Assembly (NCBI GenBank): GCA_964544305.1
Contig: CAZJAZ010000017.1
Coordinates: forward strand, 1 to 48,068
Length of the DNA stretch: 48,068 nt
From: JAFDWI01 sp964544305
Lineage (GTDB): Bacteria > Actinomycetota > Acidimicrobiia > Acidimicrobiales > Iamiaceae
Direction of reading: 5' to 3'
Shown: positions 16,662-26,059 of the stretch, one piece after another
Position numbering within the stretch: position 1 is the stretch's first letter
Layout: every line of letters begins with the position of its first letter
The notes under the pieces: generated by a model
What the model saw: the letters and a program-made list of their open reading frames with translations, nothing else
The model's database searches: none
Told to the model about the DNA's origin: nothing
Made by a program: the position numbers and the translations under genes

Positions 16662-17456
16662 TCAGGCACCAATTGCCTCCAAGTCGTCGTCGACATCAAT
16701 TGGCGAAGTTGCGATGGTGTGCCCCTCAATGATCGGTTTGCGAGCGTAGACGACCAGACTCTTGCCCAGTACCGGATTCAATGCCCGCTCGGTGGCATGC
16801 GTGACCTGTGAGATCAACGGTGTCCCCGACAGGTCCCAAACCAACAGTTGATGAAATGCTTTCACAGCAGGGTGCGTGTCATTGGTTGGTCCAACCGCGC
16901 AGCGCAACCACCAGTAAGGGGAGTGCAATGCGTGTGCTCGGTGTGCGCCCCGAGGTTCCAAACCGGCATCTCGCATGCGATGACGCAGCGTGGCCTCATC
17001 GTAAATTCGCACGTGTCCGCCTTCAACGTAGGGGGCGTGATATTCATCCGACAAGGCCCAACAGAGCTGTTCGGGCAGCCACGCCGGCACGGTTACCGCC
17101 ATCACCCCACCGGGGCGCAAAACCCGAGTCAGCTCCGCAAACGCAGCCGCATCATCAGGGACGTGCTCAAAAATTTCGGAGGCGATAATCCGGTCGAAGC
17201 TATTGTCAGCGAACCCAAGATTGGTGGCGTCACCGTTTACGGCGCCTCCAGATGAACCTTCGATTCCTTCTCCCGCCGCACCCATTGCGCCAAGTAGCCC
17301 GACCACGTCGGGCAACTCCGAATAGTCATAATCGAGCGCGACAACTTGCGCACCACGCCGGTACGCCTCAAAGGCATGCCGTCCACCACCACACCCAAGA
17401 TCTAAGAGACGGTCGCCGGGTTTCAACCCAAGGCGCTTGTAGTCAACGGTGAGCAT
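16662..17456 (-). CDS. Class I SAM-dependent methyltransferase (Methyltransf_11 type)
   Basis: A 264-residue methyltransferase. Motif I RLLDLGCGGGRHAFEA lies near residues 16-31, motif II VALDYDYSEL, and FDRIIASEIFEHVPD with LRPGGVMAVTVPAW follows the Methyltransf_11 order. The C-terminal half is larger than the core and may bind the acceptor. ATG 17456 is chosen because it opens directly before motif I and overlaps the end of the GT4 gene by 14 bases. It is also 1 base upstream of the toroid gene. Acceptor unknown, perhaps a glycolipid made by the GT4. Confidence 0.8.
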   Translation of the reverse strand: MLTVDYKRLGLKPGDRLLDLGCGGGRHAFEAYRRGAQVVALDYDYSELPDVVGLLGAMGAAGEGIEGSSGGAVNGDATNLGFADNSFDRIIASEIFEHVPDDAAAFAELTRVLRPGGVMAVTVPAWLPEQLCWALSDEYHAPYVEGGHVRIYDEATLRHRMRDAGLEPRGAHRAHALHSPYWWLRCAVGPTNDTHPAVKAFHQLLVWDLSGTPLISQVTHATERALNPVLGKSLVVYARKPIIEGHTIATSPIDVDDDLEAIGA

Positions 17457-18720
17457 GAGTGGCCTGCTTTCGGTCGTTGAGCAGGGCCTCATACTGCTCC
17501 AAGGTGCGTTGCGCGGTGATCTTCCAACTCCACTGTTGCTGCACTCGTACTCGGCCAGCGGCACCAACTCGATCTCGCAATTGCACGTCGTCAAGTGCGT
17601 CGCGCAATTTTGCGGTGAGTGCATCAGCGTTGCCTGGCGGCACGGTCAATGCGGTGTCACCGTCGGCGCCGACAACCTCGGGCAGTGCACCGCCGGTGGT
17701 GGCAACGAGTGGGATGCCACACGACATCGCCTCAATGGCCGGTAGTGAGAAGCCTTCATAGAGTGACGGGACAACGGCAATTTCAGATTCGGCATACAGT
17801 TCGACGATGCGTTCGTCTGGCACACCGGAAACCCAGGTGATGTGGGCTTCAAGTTCGAGTTCGTCAATCTTTTGTGCGGTCGGGCCGCCAGGCTTCTTCT
17901 TTCCGATGATCGTGAGATGTACGTCGTCTCGTTCGGCACGGAGTTTGGCGACCGCGTCAAGCAAATAGGTGAGACCTTTCATAGCGGAGTCCGCGGATGC
18001 AGTGGTAATGAGATGGCCACGCCGGCGTTGAACGCCGGGCATCGGGCGGAACAAGTCGGGATCAACCCCAACGGGCACAATATGCATCCGGGAAGGGTCG
18101 ACATGATGGTCACGCACAATGTCTTTGAACGAGTTCTCTGACACGGTTACGACTCGCTCCATGCGGCTTGCCACACGCGTTTGCATGCGTGTGAACGCGT
18201 ACCAACGTTTCACCGACAGCCGCTTGTACCAGCCGTCGGCCTGATCAATTTCAAGACGTCGGTCCACTGTGATGGGATGATGGATTGTTGAGATCAGCGG
18301 GAAGAGTCGCTGGATACCAAGAAGCCCATAGCCCAACGTTTGATTGTCGTGGACCACATCAAAGTCGCCAACGCGGTGACGCAAATGTTCCCAGGCGCGC
18401 AGTGAAAAGGCGAGTGGCTCGGGGAAATTGCCGTTTGAGAAACTTGCAACTTCGACGAAATCGGGCCATGACTTGAGTTCCCAAAGGCCAGGCATTCGCA
18501 ACGGAAAGTAGTCGTTGTAGATGTCAAGACTTGGCAGTTTTACCATGGTGACGCGTTCGTCAAGTACGGGATATGGCTGCCCGCCGAGTACTTCAACGTG
18601 ATGACCTGCGTCAACCAACGCTTTGGAAAGGTGACGTATGTAAATACCTTGGCCACCCACATGGGGTTTGCCGCGATAAGCGAGGAGCGCAATGCGAAGT
18701 GGTCGGTCGGGCACAGTCAT
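17443..18720 (-). CDS. GT4 glycosyltransferase
   Basis: A 425-residue retaining glycosyltransferase of the GT-B fold. The N-terminal domain has RGKPHVGGQGIYIRHLSKAL, the usual acceptor-binding glycine-rich loop. The C-terminal domain has IGKKKPGGP and the donor-binding PSLYEGFSLPAIEAMSCG (E-x7-E pattern). It probably moves a hexose from a nucleotide sugar onto a lipid or glycan in the cytoplasm. Start is uncertain: ATG 18720 fits the family N-terminus, while TTG 18759 overlaps the lnt stop (TTGA) and would couple translation. It is followed by a methyltransferase and the toroid protein. Confidence 0.85.
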   Translation of the reverse strand: MTVPDRPLRIALLAYRGKPHVGGQGIYIRHLSKALVDAGHHVEVLGGQPYPVLDERVTMVKLPSLDIYNDYFPLRMPGLWELKSWPDFVEVASFSNGNFPEPLAFSLRAWEHLRHRVGDFDVVHDNQTLGYGLLGIQRLFPLISTIHHPITVDRRLEIDQADGWYKRLSVKRWYAFTRMQTRVASRMERVVTVSENSFKDIVRDHHVDPSRMHIVPVGVDPDLFRPMPGVQRRRGHLITTASADSAMKGLTYLLDAVAKLRAERDDVHLTIIGKKKPGGPTAQKIDELELEAHITWVSGVPDERIVELYAESEIAVVPSLYEGFSLPAIEAMSCGIPLVATTGGALPEVVGADGDTALTVPPGNADALTAKLRDALDDVQLRDRVGAAGRVRVQQQWSWKITAQRTLEQYEALLNDRKQATHAHR

Positions 18721-18755
18721 GGGGCGCCTAGCTTTCCGAATAGTTGACCGTCGGG

Positions 18756-20309
18756 TCAAGTAGACGACAGCGGTGTAGTTTGGCCGTGGTTGTCATCGGG
18801 CCTGTCCTTTGTGTCAGGAACTTGCATTGAGGCTTGAGAGTTTCGACGATCCACGATCCATCCGGCTGCGAGAACGGCCATTGCTACGACGATCCACGGC
18901 AACACGCCAGTTCGTGTGTAGAGCGTGAAACCGACCCGGCGTGGGACCGTGGCCCGCAACACTTCCTGTTGAGAAATGCTGGTGCGTTGGTGCACTCGAC
19001 CACTTGGATCGATTATCGCCGTGAATCCGGTCGGCGCCACCTGAACGACCCAGCGTCCAGTTTCGATGGCGCGCAAGCGCGATGCGGCAACCTGTTGGGT
19101 TTGCACCAACGTGAGTGAATAGGTCGAACCATTGGTGGGATTGAGCAAGATCTGCCCGCCGTCTTTGATCGCCGAACGTGCTCGGTCCCCAAAAAACACT
19201 TCCCACGAAATCACCACGCCGAACTTCCCATGGTTCGTGCGCAAAACTGCGGGCCCCTTCCCTGGGACTGCGTCACGCTGGGTCAACGCGGGCCCGGCGA
19301 ACGGTGCCACGAGCGAACGGAGTGGCACGTATTCGCCATAGGGAACACGGTGAACTTTTTCGTAGCGATCACCAAACGAACCATCGGGGTGGATGACCAC
19401 GGAATAGTTCAAGAAATGCTTTTCGCCTTGGTCTTGTACGACCCCGGCGATGACAGTTGCGTCCTTCATCTGGGCAAGCGCCGACAAATCCTGCCCGTGG
19501 GCAGAATCTGAGTCAGCAATATCACCGGACTCAAGGTCAACAACGTCTTCGGGCCAAACAATGACATCAACGGGCTTCTGTATGGCAATTGACGGTTCGA
19601 GATGACGTTGGAAGACTTCGTCCATGTCGCTGTAGATCGCCCGTGTGCCTTGTGGTCCTCCACCTTGGACGGCTGCGATGCGAACGGACTTGCCGATATC
19701 CCGGCCATGTGGAGCAATGCTGGCGATGCCAACGAGCGCAATGATTGCAACGATGCCAATTCCACATGTCACGCGGGCGCGGGTTGTCTTCTCGCAAATG
19801 AGTGCCGCAATGATGGTGCCACTTGCAACGGCAACACCACCTAACAGTGTTACGCCTCCGAGACGGGCGATCGGGGCAAGCGGACCGGCAACCTGACCGA
19901 TTGCCAAATCGGAGATTGGAACGCCGCCAAATGGCCAATGTCCTTTCCACGCTTCGGCAATGACCCACACGCCCGGGATCGCAAGGTGACGTCCGTTCCC
20001 CGGGGGAATGAGTAGCCCAAGCAGACCAAACATTGCGGCAAAGACAACGGCAGCGATCACATAACCCGGAGCAGAAAGATCTTTGATCCAAAACAATGTG
20101 GTGCCAAAGAGTGTCAGTGCAATCAACGCGAATCGACCAGCACGTGACCATCGGGCACGGCCGCCGACGAGTAGGTCAAGGCAAGCAATCCCAATGATCG
20201 CAAGTGGCCAAAAACCCCACGGAGGCAAAGAACCAGCCAGGAACAGTCCGGTTCCCACACATGCGGCCGCGGTGCGCCACGTTGGCCGTGCCCCCCACAA
20301 ACGCTTCAC
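18756..20309 (-). CDS. lnt: Apolipoprotein N-acyltransferase with Ser in place of catalytic Cys
   Basis: A 517-residue membrane protein. About six hydrophobic segments (residues 14-200) precede a nitrilase domain (about 208-460), as in Lnt, which N-acylates the lipid-modified cysteine of lipoproteins. Catalytic Glu254 (VIVWPED), Lys318 (YEKVHRVPYGEYVP) and the accessory Glu326 and Glu370 are present. The residue matching the nucleophile Cys387 of E. coli Lnt is Ser368 in VVISWEVFFGD (codon TCG at 19206-19208). It may still function, work weakly, or have another role. The gene overlaps cgoX by 4 bases, linking it to the haem operon. A cytoplasmic tail with charged residues ends the protein. 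Confidence 0.83.
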   Translation of the reverse strand: MKRLWGARPTWRTAAACVGTGLFLAGSLPPWGFWPLAIIGIACLDLLVGGRARWSRAGRFALIALTLFGTTLFWIKDLSAPGYVIAAVVFAAMFGLLGLLIPPGNGRHLAIPGVWVIAEAWKGHWPFGGVPISDLAIGQVAGPLAPIARLGGVTLLGGVAVASGTIIAALICEKTTRARVTCGIGIVAIIALVGIASIAPHGRDIGKSVRIAAVQGGGPQGTRAIYSDMDEVFQRHLEPSIAIQKPVDVIVWPEDVVDLESGDIADSDSAHGQDLSALAQMKDATVIAGVVQDQGEKHFLNYSVVIHPDGSFGDRYEKVHRVPYGEYVPLRSLVAPFAGPALTQRDAVPGKGPAVLRTNHGKFGVVISWEVFFGDRARSAIKDGGQILLNPTNGSTYSLTLVQTQQVAASRLRAIETGRWVVQVAPTGFTAIIDPSGRVHQRTSISQQEVLRATVPRRVGFTLYTRTGVLPWIVVAMAVLAAGWIVDRRNSQASMQVPDTKDRPDDNHGQTTPLSST

Positions 20310-21766
20310 GGTGAGTTCCGCTCGAAAGCATCGAGCACGGAGGCCGCGGCCTTACGTCCGCTGGCAATTGACGCGGGGATACCAACCCCGCGCAATGCAC
20401 ACCCTGCCACCGCAAGTGTTGGCGCATGTTCGCCAAGATCTGCGTCGACCTCATTCATCCGGGCGAGATGACCTGGCGCATACTGAGGGAAACTCGAAGG
20501 CCATCGAGTCAGGCGGGTGGCAGCGGGTGGCCCGGCGATGTGCATGATCTTGGCCAACTCGTCAACGATGCGATCGGTCAGTTGCGCATCATCCATTTCG
20601 GCAATGCGTCGATCATCTGCTCGACCCGCCGATGCTCGCAGCACGACGGTTCCATCCCCATGCTCAGGGCTAAGGTGCGCCCATTTCGACGATGACCACG
20701 AGGCCGCGGTACACAGCAGTCCTTGCGAACGTGGCACCAAGAATCCTGATCCGTTCATTGGTGTCTTGACATCATCGGGGCTGTACGAGAGGGCAAGGAG
20801 GGCGACCGAAGCGTAGGAGATTGCGCCCAAATGTGCGCCTGCAAACGGGGCATGATCTTGAATGAGTGCACTTGCCGGACCAGCGGGAGTTGCGACGACG
20901 ACCGCGTCTACTTCAAAGGTTGTTTGCGTGGCAACACCACCTCGGTTTGGATCGTCCGCCACAATGCGCCACGCCGTGTTCAAACGCTCAAGACTTCGAA
21001 CCGTAACGTGCTCATGTAACACTGCACCCTTGGCGCGCAAAACGTTGGTGACGGCATCAACGAATGACGCCATGCCATTGCCAAGCGCCGCGAAGACCGG
21101 ACCGTGTTGGGCAACGTTTGCTCGTGCGGCCGCGGCGGCGCGCACCAGACTTGTCGCGGAGGATGACTGGGCAAGAGCGTTAATAGGTGGCGCGACCGCG
21201 GCCAAGCTCAACGCATCAATGTTGCCCGCATTGATGCCCCCGACGAGTGGGCCAATGAGACGTTCTGCAACAGCGTCACCCAAGCGGCGACGGATGAACG
21301 AACCGATTGTCTCATCGCCGTGGGCCAGGGGAGGCGTACCGGGTTCTCGCATGTCGTGTTCGAGCGCAGCAACGCCAGCTTTCCCAACGATTGCACCAAC
21401 GTTGGGGTCGTGGGGGTCGGTGGGAATGCCCAGAACATGCGAGGCGGGCAGCGCGCAAAGCGCATTGTCAACAAGCACATAAGCCTGGCCGGTTGCTGGC
21501 GCAACGAGTTGGTCGGCAACCCCGACAACCTGGGCCAAGTCCACGGCATCAGGGACTCGAACGAGAAACGCGTCGGCGCCTTCATCAAGATTGCGCCCCG
21601 CAAATGGTGACGTTCGAAGCTTCCCTCCGAGCGTTTCTGATTCGCAAACGATGACCTGAGCGCCACGTTCCGCGGCTTCGAACGCGGCGGCAAGGCCCGC
21701 GATCCCCCCGCCGATGACCGCAACCCGAGGCCCAGCGGGGGCAAGGGACGCACTTTGGTTCGTCAT
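20306..21766 (-). CDS. cgoX: Coproporphyrinogen III oxidase, FAD-dependent (HemY/CgoX)
   Basis: A 486-residue flavoenzyme of the HemY/CgoX family that oxidises coproporphyrinogen III to coproporphyrin III in Gram-positive haem synthesis (protoporphyrinogen in other lineages). The FAD-binding motif VAVIGGGIAGLAAAFEA lies at residues 15-31, and the C-terminal GCALRGVGIPASIASGRKAA completes the cofactor site. The presence of chdC in the window favours the coproporphyrin reaction. It overlaps ferrochelatase upstream and lnt downstream by 4 bases each. Confidence 0.9.
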   Translation of the reverse strand: MTNQSASLAPAGPRVAVIGGGIAGLAAAFEAAERGAQVIVCESETLGGKLRTSPFAGRNLDEGADAFLVRVPDAVDLAQVVGVADQLVAPATGQAYVLVDNALCALPASHVLGIPTDPHDPNVGAIVGKAGVAALEHDMREPGTPPLAHGDETIGSFIRRRLGDAVAERLIGPLVGGINAGNIDALSLAAVAPPINALAQSSSATSLVRAAAAARANVAQHGPVFAALGNGMASFVDAVTNVLRAKGAVLHEHVTVRSLERLNTAWRIVADDPNRGGVATQTTFEVDAVVVATPAGPASALIQDHAPFAGAHLGAISYASVALLALSYSPDDVKTPMNGSGFLVPRSQGLLCTAASWSSSKWAHLSPEHGDGTVVLRASAGRADDRRIAEMDDAQLTDRIVDELAKIMHIAGPPAATRLTRWPSSFPQYAPGHLARMNEVDADLGEHAPTLAVAGCALRGVGIPASIASGRKAAASVLDAFERNSP

Positions 21767-22689
21767 GATCCGCCTGCCGCAAGTTCAATCCATTCGGCGA
21801 GCGCACCAAAGACCACCGGATCGTCATTGAGTACCTCGGTGCGTGCAAAAGCCAAGCCTGCAGCAAGGGCGAATTGTCGTGCTTCGATATCGAGGTCGTA
21901 GGCCACTTCAAGGTGATCTGCAGTGAAGCCATGCGGGCACACAATCACCCCTTGAGTGGTACTCGTTGCGGCGAGTTCGCGAATGACATCCAAAATGTCT
22001 GGGCCGCGCCAAACGTCACCCGTTGCCCCTGCACTTTGCCACGCAATGTCCCAAGCCCCCGATACGAGACCAAGTTGGGTAGCAACCGCGCGTGCCCCAC
22101 GTAAAAGCTGATCGGGGTAAGGGTCGTCAACGAGGAGGCGCTCAGGAAGCGAATGCGCGGTGAAGAACACTTTTGTTGCATCCGTCGGTGTAGAAATCGC
22201 GTCACGTGCCGATGCCACCGCACGTGCGAGAAACTCCTGGTAGGCAGGTAGGTCAAACCAATGTTCAATCGTGTGTGACGTTGCGCCGTGCGATTGGGCC
22301 GCATCGGAAAGTTCCGCGGCATACTGGCCAACGCTAAAGCGCGAAAAGTGCGGCGCAAGGACCAGACCAATGATGTGGTGACAGGGTAATGGTCCACTCG
22401 TTAGGGTCTTGACTGCGTCCGCAATGAACGGGGCCGCGTGTCGTTGTCCGATTGATACCTGAAATTTGTTTGGGGCGCGCGTCTCTAATGCTGCCCGAAG
22501 TGCAGTGCATTGTGCTTGGGTTCGTTCCCGAAGCCGAGACACGCCACCGAGCGCCTCGTACCGGCCTCGAAGATCGTTGAGTTGTTCACTGGTTGGTGGT
22601 CGGCCGCGTCGGATGTGGGTGTAGTAGGCCAAGATCTCATCTGGACCAGACGGTGTGCCGTAGGTCATGACCACAACCCCAATGGTCAT
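21763..22689 (-). CDS. cpfC: Coproporphyrin ferrochelatase
   Basis: A 308-residue class I chelatase that inserts Fe2+ into coproporphyrin III. The metal-binding His is in FFTAHSLPERL and the acidic partner in CPHGFTADHLEVAYDLDIE. The N-terminal VMTYGTPSGPDEILAYYTHIRRGRPP is typical of bacterial HemH/CpfC. There is no C-terminal Fe-S cysteine set or membrane helix, though some actinobacterial ferrochelatases bind a [2Fe-2S] cluster. It overlaps hemE by 4 bases upstream and cgoX by 4 bases downstream. Confidence 0.9.
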   Translation of the reverse strand: MTIGVVVMTYGTPSGPDEILAYYTHIRRGRPPTSEQLNDLRGRYEALGGVSRLRERTQAQCTALRAALETRAPNKFQVSIGQRHAAPFIADAVKTLTSGPLPCHHIIGLVLAPHFSRFSVGQYAAELSDAAQSHGATSHTIEHWFDLPAYQEFLARAVASARDAISTPTDATKVFFTAHSLPERLLVDDPYPDQLLRGARAVATQLGLVSGAWDIAWQSAGATGDVWRGPDILDVIRELAATSTTQGVIVCPHGFTADHLEVAYDLDIEARQFALAAGLAFARTEVLNDDPVVFGALAEWIELAAGGS

Positions 22690-23783
22690 GGCAGTTGAGA
22701 ACGCTGACTCGCAACCGCCGACGCAACAGCGTTTGAAAGGGTGCCATCCGTGCGGCCTTCGGCATGGACCTGCGCGACGATCTCAGTCAGAACCTCGGGA
22801 TCAACGTCGGGCAGAACCCCATGGCCCAAGTTGAAGATGTGGCCGGGGTGCCCGTGATTTTGTGCCAGTACCTCTCGCACTCGTTGCCTGACGACATCGA
22901 GTGGCGCAAAAGGTGTGGCAGGGTCGAGGTTCCCTTGCAATGCCACGTCTCGTGTGATCCGTTCGCGGGCAACATCAAGGGGGGTGCGCCAGTCAACGCC
23001 GACGACGTCGGCGCCGGCGGTCGCAACAAGATCGAGAAGTTCGGCGGTGCCGACACCGAAATGGATGCTTGGCACGCCAGTGTCGGCGATTCCTTCAAAG
23101 ATGCGTCGGCTCGCGGGAAGAACGTGACGCGCATAATCGTGTGGGCTCAGCGATCCGGCCCACGAATCGAAAACTTGCACGATGCTCGCACCCGCTGCGA
23201 TTTGGGCACGAAGTGAAGCCAATGAAATATCAGCGAGGCGCTGAGCAAGTTCGGCCCACAATTCGGGTTGGCCAAACATCAACGCACGGGTCTTTTCTTG
23301 ATTTCGTGACGGGCCGCCCTCGATCAAATAGCTCGCGAGCGTGAAGGGGCCTCCAGCAAATCCGATCAATGGTACGTCACCCAGTTCCGAAACAAGATTG
23401 CGCACCGTTTGCTGGACGTATGGTGCATCAACTTCGGGCTCAAAAGCCCGCAAGCGTTGCAAGTCAGATCTTGAACGAAAAGGTACGGCCACGACCGGAC
23501 CGGTTCCCTGAACCACGTCAACGCCAAATCCAATTGCGGCGACGGGCACCACGATGTCAGAGAACAATACGGCCGCGTCGACCCCATGTCGACGAACCGG
23601 TTGTAGCGTGATCTCGGTTGCAAGATCGGGGTCGGCAATCGCATCAAGGATGGTTCCCGAGCCGCGCAGTGCCCGATACTCCGGCAGCGATCGTCCCGCT
23701 TGGCGCATGAACCAAACCGGTACGTGGCTGGCCGGTTCGCAGCGGCTCGCGCGCAACAGTGGGACATCGGGGGAGCAACTCAC
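22686..23783 (-). CDS. hemE: Uroporphyrinogen decarboxylase
   Basis: A 365-residue (beta/alpha)8 enzyme that converts uroporphyrinogen III to coproporphyrinogen III. Active-site segments: WFMRQAGRSLPEYR with Arg27 and Arg31, LFSDIVVP with the conserved Asp, YLIEGGPSR with the Tyr, and FNLGHGVLPD with the His. A TTG start at 23813 is possible, but GTG 23783 sits 7 bases after TACCGT (23796-23791, minus), matching the leaderless promoters of this window. This is the first gene of the minus-strand operon that continues with cpfC, cgoX, lnt and envelope genes. Confidence 0.92.
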   Translation of the reverse strand: MSCSPDVPLLRASRCEPASHVPVWFMRQAGRSLPEYRALRGSGTILDAIADPDLATEITLQPVRRHGVDAAVLFSDIVVPVAAIGFGVDVVQGTGPVVAVPFRSRSDLQRLRAFEPEVDAPYVQQTVRNLVSELGDVPLIGFAGGPFTLASYLIEGGPSRNQEKTRALMFGQPELWAELAQRLADISLASLRAQIAAGASIVQVFDSWAGSLSPHDYARHVLPASRRIFEGIADTGVPSIHFGVGTAELLDLVATAGADVVGVDWRTPLDVARERITRDVALQGNLDPATPFAPLDVVRQRVREVLAQNHGHPGHIFNLGHGVLPDVDPEVLTEIVAQVHAEGRTDGTLSNAVASAVASQRSQLP

Positions 23784-23796
23784 CGGCAAAACGGTA
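23784..23796 (-). promoter_or_regulatory. -10 box and leaderless start for hemE
   Basis: TACCGT (23796-23791, minus) is followed by 7 bases and GTG at 23783. It probably drives the whole haem, lnt and glycosyltransferase operon. No -35 box is clear. Confidence 0.45.
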
Positions 23797-23941
23797 CTCG
23801 GCAGTTCGCTCAATTCTCGTGCCCGATGTTCGCCACATCATGTCGCCCCAACCAAGGTCGGTAGTATGGACAATCCCCCAATTGCGTTCGAGGCAAGAAA
23901 CGTCTGATGTGCAAATGGGATGACGAAGCACTTTGGGAGCC

Positions 23942-26059
23942 ATGTCTACCGATCCGGAACTCGAATCAGAACAACGCTATGTCGACCGTGCGTACCAGTT
24001 GCTTGAAAGCGCGCGCCGGAACGCAAACCGAATGCGATCCCTCGTCGAAGTTGGCTCGGGTGGAACAGTGCAGGCTCGTTTTGAACGGGACGTGATTTAC
24101 CAGACGGTTGACGGGCGTCTCGCAGGACTCGACCTTGGCGACGCGTCATTAGTTTTTGGGCGGATCGACGTTGTGGGTGTGGAAGCCGAACAGGTTCCAA
24201 CTTCTTTTTACATTGGCCGGGTTCCTGTTTCTGATGAGAACCATGAAGTGGTGGTGGTCGACTGGCGAGCCCCGATTGCCGAACCGTTCTATCGCGCAAC
24301 CGGACCAAATCCGATGGGGCTTGCATTGCGGCGACACTTTGCGAGTCGTGGCCGGACCCTTGTCGATATCGATGACGAACTGTTCAGTTTTGACGCAATC
24401 GAATCCAACGGCAACGGCCATGTGCGTGGCCGACGAGCCCTCGTCCATGCGCTTGAGTCGTCACGCACCGGCCGTCTGGGTGATGTGGTGGGCACGATCC
24501 AGGCTGAGCAAGATCAAATCATTCGGTCCGAGTTACCCGGTGTGCTTGTGGTGCAAGGTGGTCCAGGAACCGGCAAGACCGTTGTTGCCCTACACCGGGC
24601 CGCGTACCTGCTCTATACGCATCGCTTTCCACTTGATGGACAAGGTGTGCTGGTTGTCGGGCCAAACCGACTGTTCTTGTCGTATATCGAACAAGTCCTC
24701 CCGTCGCTCGGTGAAGCTGGCGTGCAACTTGCCGTGCTTGCGGATTTGATCGACCCCGTGTCGGTCCGTGGAAATGACGTGCCGGAAGTGGCACGGGTGA
24801 AAGGTGACCCGCGCATTGCACGTGTCCTTGCCCGTGCGCTGCGAGATCGTGAGCAGCCACTGCGAAGCACATTGCGTGTTCCTCATGGATTACAAACGCT
24901 CGTTGTCGAACCGTGGCGGTCAAAACAAATTGTGCAAGCGGCGAGGCGACGCTTCCATCGACACAACGCGGCTCGTAGCTTCGTTGAGGCTTCGCTCTAT
25001 GAAGCACTTGCTGCATCGTCTCGGACGCCGATGACCGGTGATGTGGTGGCTGATCGTTTGCGTGACGATCCTCGTGTCAAAGCCGCAATTGAATGGATGT
25101 GGCCGGTCTTGACGCCAGCAGAGTTTCTGCATGAACTCTTTGGTTCGAAAGCCCTGCTTCGTCATGCAACACAGAGTGTGATGCAAAATGGCGAGGCCGA
25201 CCTCCTGTATCGGCCCTGGTCTCCCCATGCGCGCGACGTGATCTGGACGAATCAGGATGTTCCGCTCCTTGATGAAGTTGCCACATTGCTCGGCCCGTTG
25301 CCGAAGGTGAAGGGCAAACGCAACGCAGATGGCACGCCCAAGGGTGAGATTCGGACGTGGGGGCACATCGTTGTGGATGAGGCCCAAGACCTTTCTCCAA
25401 TGCAACTCCGCATGTTGGAACGGCGGTCGTTGAACGGGTCGATGACGGTAGTTGGTGACATCGCACAAGCGACTGGCGCGTGGGCCCACGAGGACTGGCA
25501 CGAAGTGCTTGACTACTTACCTGAGCGACGGGGGAGCCGTGTCGTACAACTCACCATTGGTTATCGCATTCCCGGACCTCTCATGGACTATGCCGCACGC
25601 TTGCTCCATCGCATCGCGCCCCAAATTACGCCGCCAACGTCGGTGCGTGAACACGGTGATGCGCCGGTTGTCGAAGTCGTGGCCTCGTATCAACTCGCTG
25701 CCAGCATCGCGCGTGCCGTTCAAGACGAAACCGTGGCGGTTGGGCAAGGCAACGTAGCGGTGATTGTTCCGGGCGATCTCGTTGAAATGGTTGATGCTGC
25801 CCTAGACACGCACCACATTGATCATGGTTCTGCTGCCACGAATGGGTTGTCCCAGCAGGTCACCGTTGTGCCGGTTCGTCTGGTGAAAGGGCTCGAAGTC
25901 GATTCGGCAATCGTCGTTGAGCCCCAATTGATCATCGATGAGCGTGACCAAGGTTTGCGGGCGCTCTACGTGGCGTTTACGCGGGCAACGAAACGACTCC
26001 GTGTCCTTTGTACTGACACTATTCCTGACGTGTTGGTCGACCCAGTTACGCCCGAGTAA
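23942..26059 (+). CDS. helD: HelD-like SF1 ATPase (RNA polymerase recycling)
   Basis: A 705-residue UvrD/Rep-like ATPase. The N-terminal region is not helicase-like: a coiled-coil start (about 6-35) and the HelD hallmark VVDWRAPIAEPFYRAT near residue 105. Walker A is GGPGTGKT (206-213), Walker B VVDEAQDL (about 477), and the C-terminal VKGLEVDSAIVVEP and ALYVAFTRATKRL are motifs V and VI. HelD proteins pull stalled RNA polymerase off DNA; some confer rifampicin tolerance. A repair helicase role is less likely given the N-terminus. ATG 23942 is preferred over TTG 23933. It is divergent from hemE, and its stop overlaps the convergent DtxR-family gene by 14 bases. Confidence 0.85.
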   Translation: MSTDPELESEQRYVDRAYQLLESARRNANRMRSLVEVGSGGTVQARFERDVIYQTVDGRLAGLDLGDASLVFGRIDVVGVEAEQVPTSFYIGRVPVSDENHEVVVVDWRAPIAEPFYRATGPNPMGLALRRHFASRGRTLVDIDDELFSFDAIESNGNGHVRGRRALVHALESSRTGRLGDVVGTIQAEQDQIIRSELPGVLVVQGGPGTGKTVVALHRAAYLLYTHRFPLDGQGVLVVGPNRLFLSYIEQVLPSLGEAGVQLAVLADLIDPVSVRGNDVPEVARVKGDPRIARVLARALRDREQPLRSTLRVPHGLQTLVVEPWRSKQIVQAARRRFHRHNAARSFVEASLYEALAASSRTPMTGDVVADRLRDDPRVKAAIEWMWPVLTPAEFLHELFGSKALLRHATQSVMQNGEADLLYRPWSPHARDVIWTNQDVPLLDEVATLLGPLPKVKGKRNADGTPKGEIRTWGHIVVDEAQDLSPMQLRMLERRSLNGSMTVVGDIAQATGAWAHEDWHEVLDYLPERRGSRVVQLTIGYRIPGPLMDYAARLLHRIAPQITPPTSVREHGDAPVVEVVASYQLAASIARAVQDETVAVGQGNVAVIVPGDLVEMVDAALDTHHIDHGSAATNGLSQQVTVVPVRLVKGLEVDSAIVVEPQLIIDERDQGLRALYVAFTRATKRLRVLCTDTIPDVLVDPVTPE

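Noticed and set aside
23784..23813. TTG start for hemE at 23813
   Set aside because: It adds ten non-conserved residues, while GTG 23783 lies 7 bases after a good -10 box.
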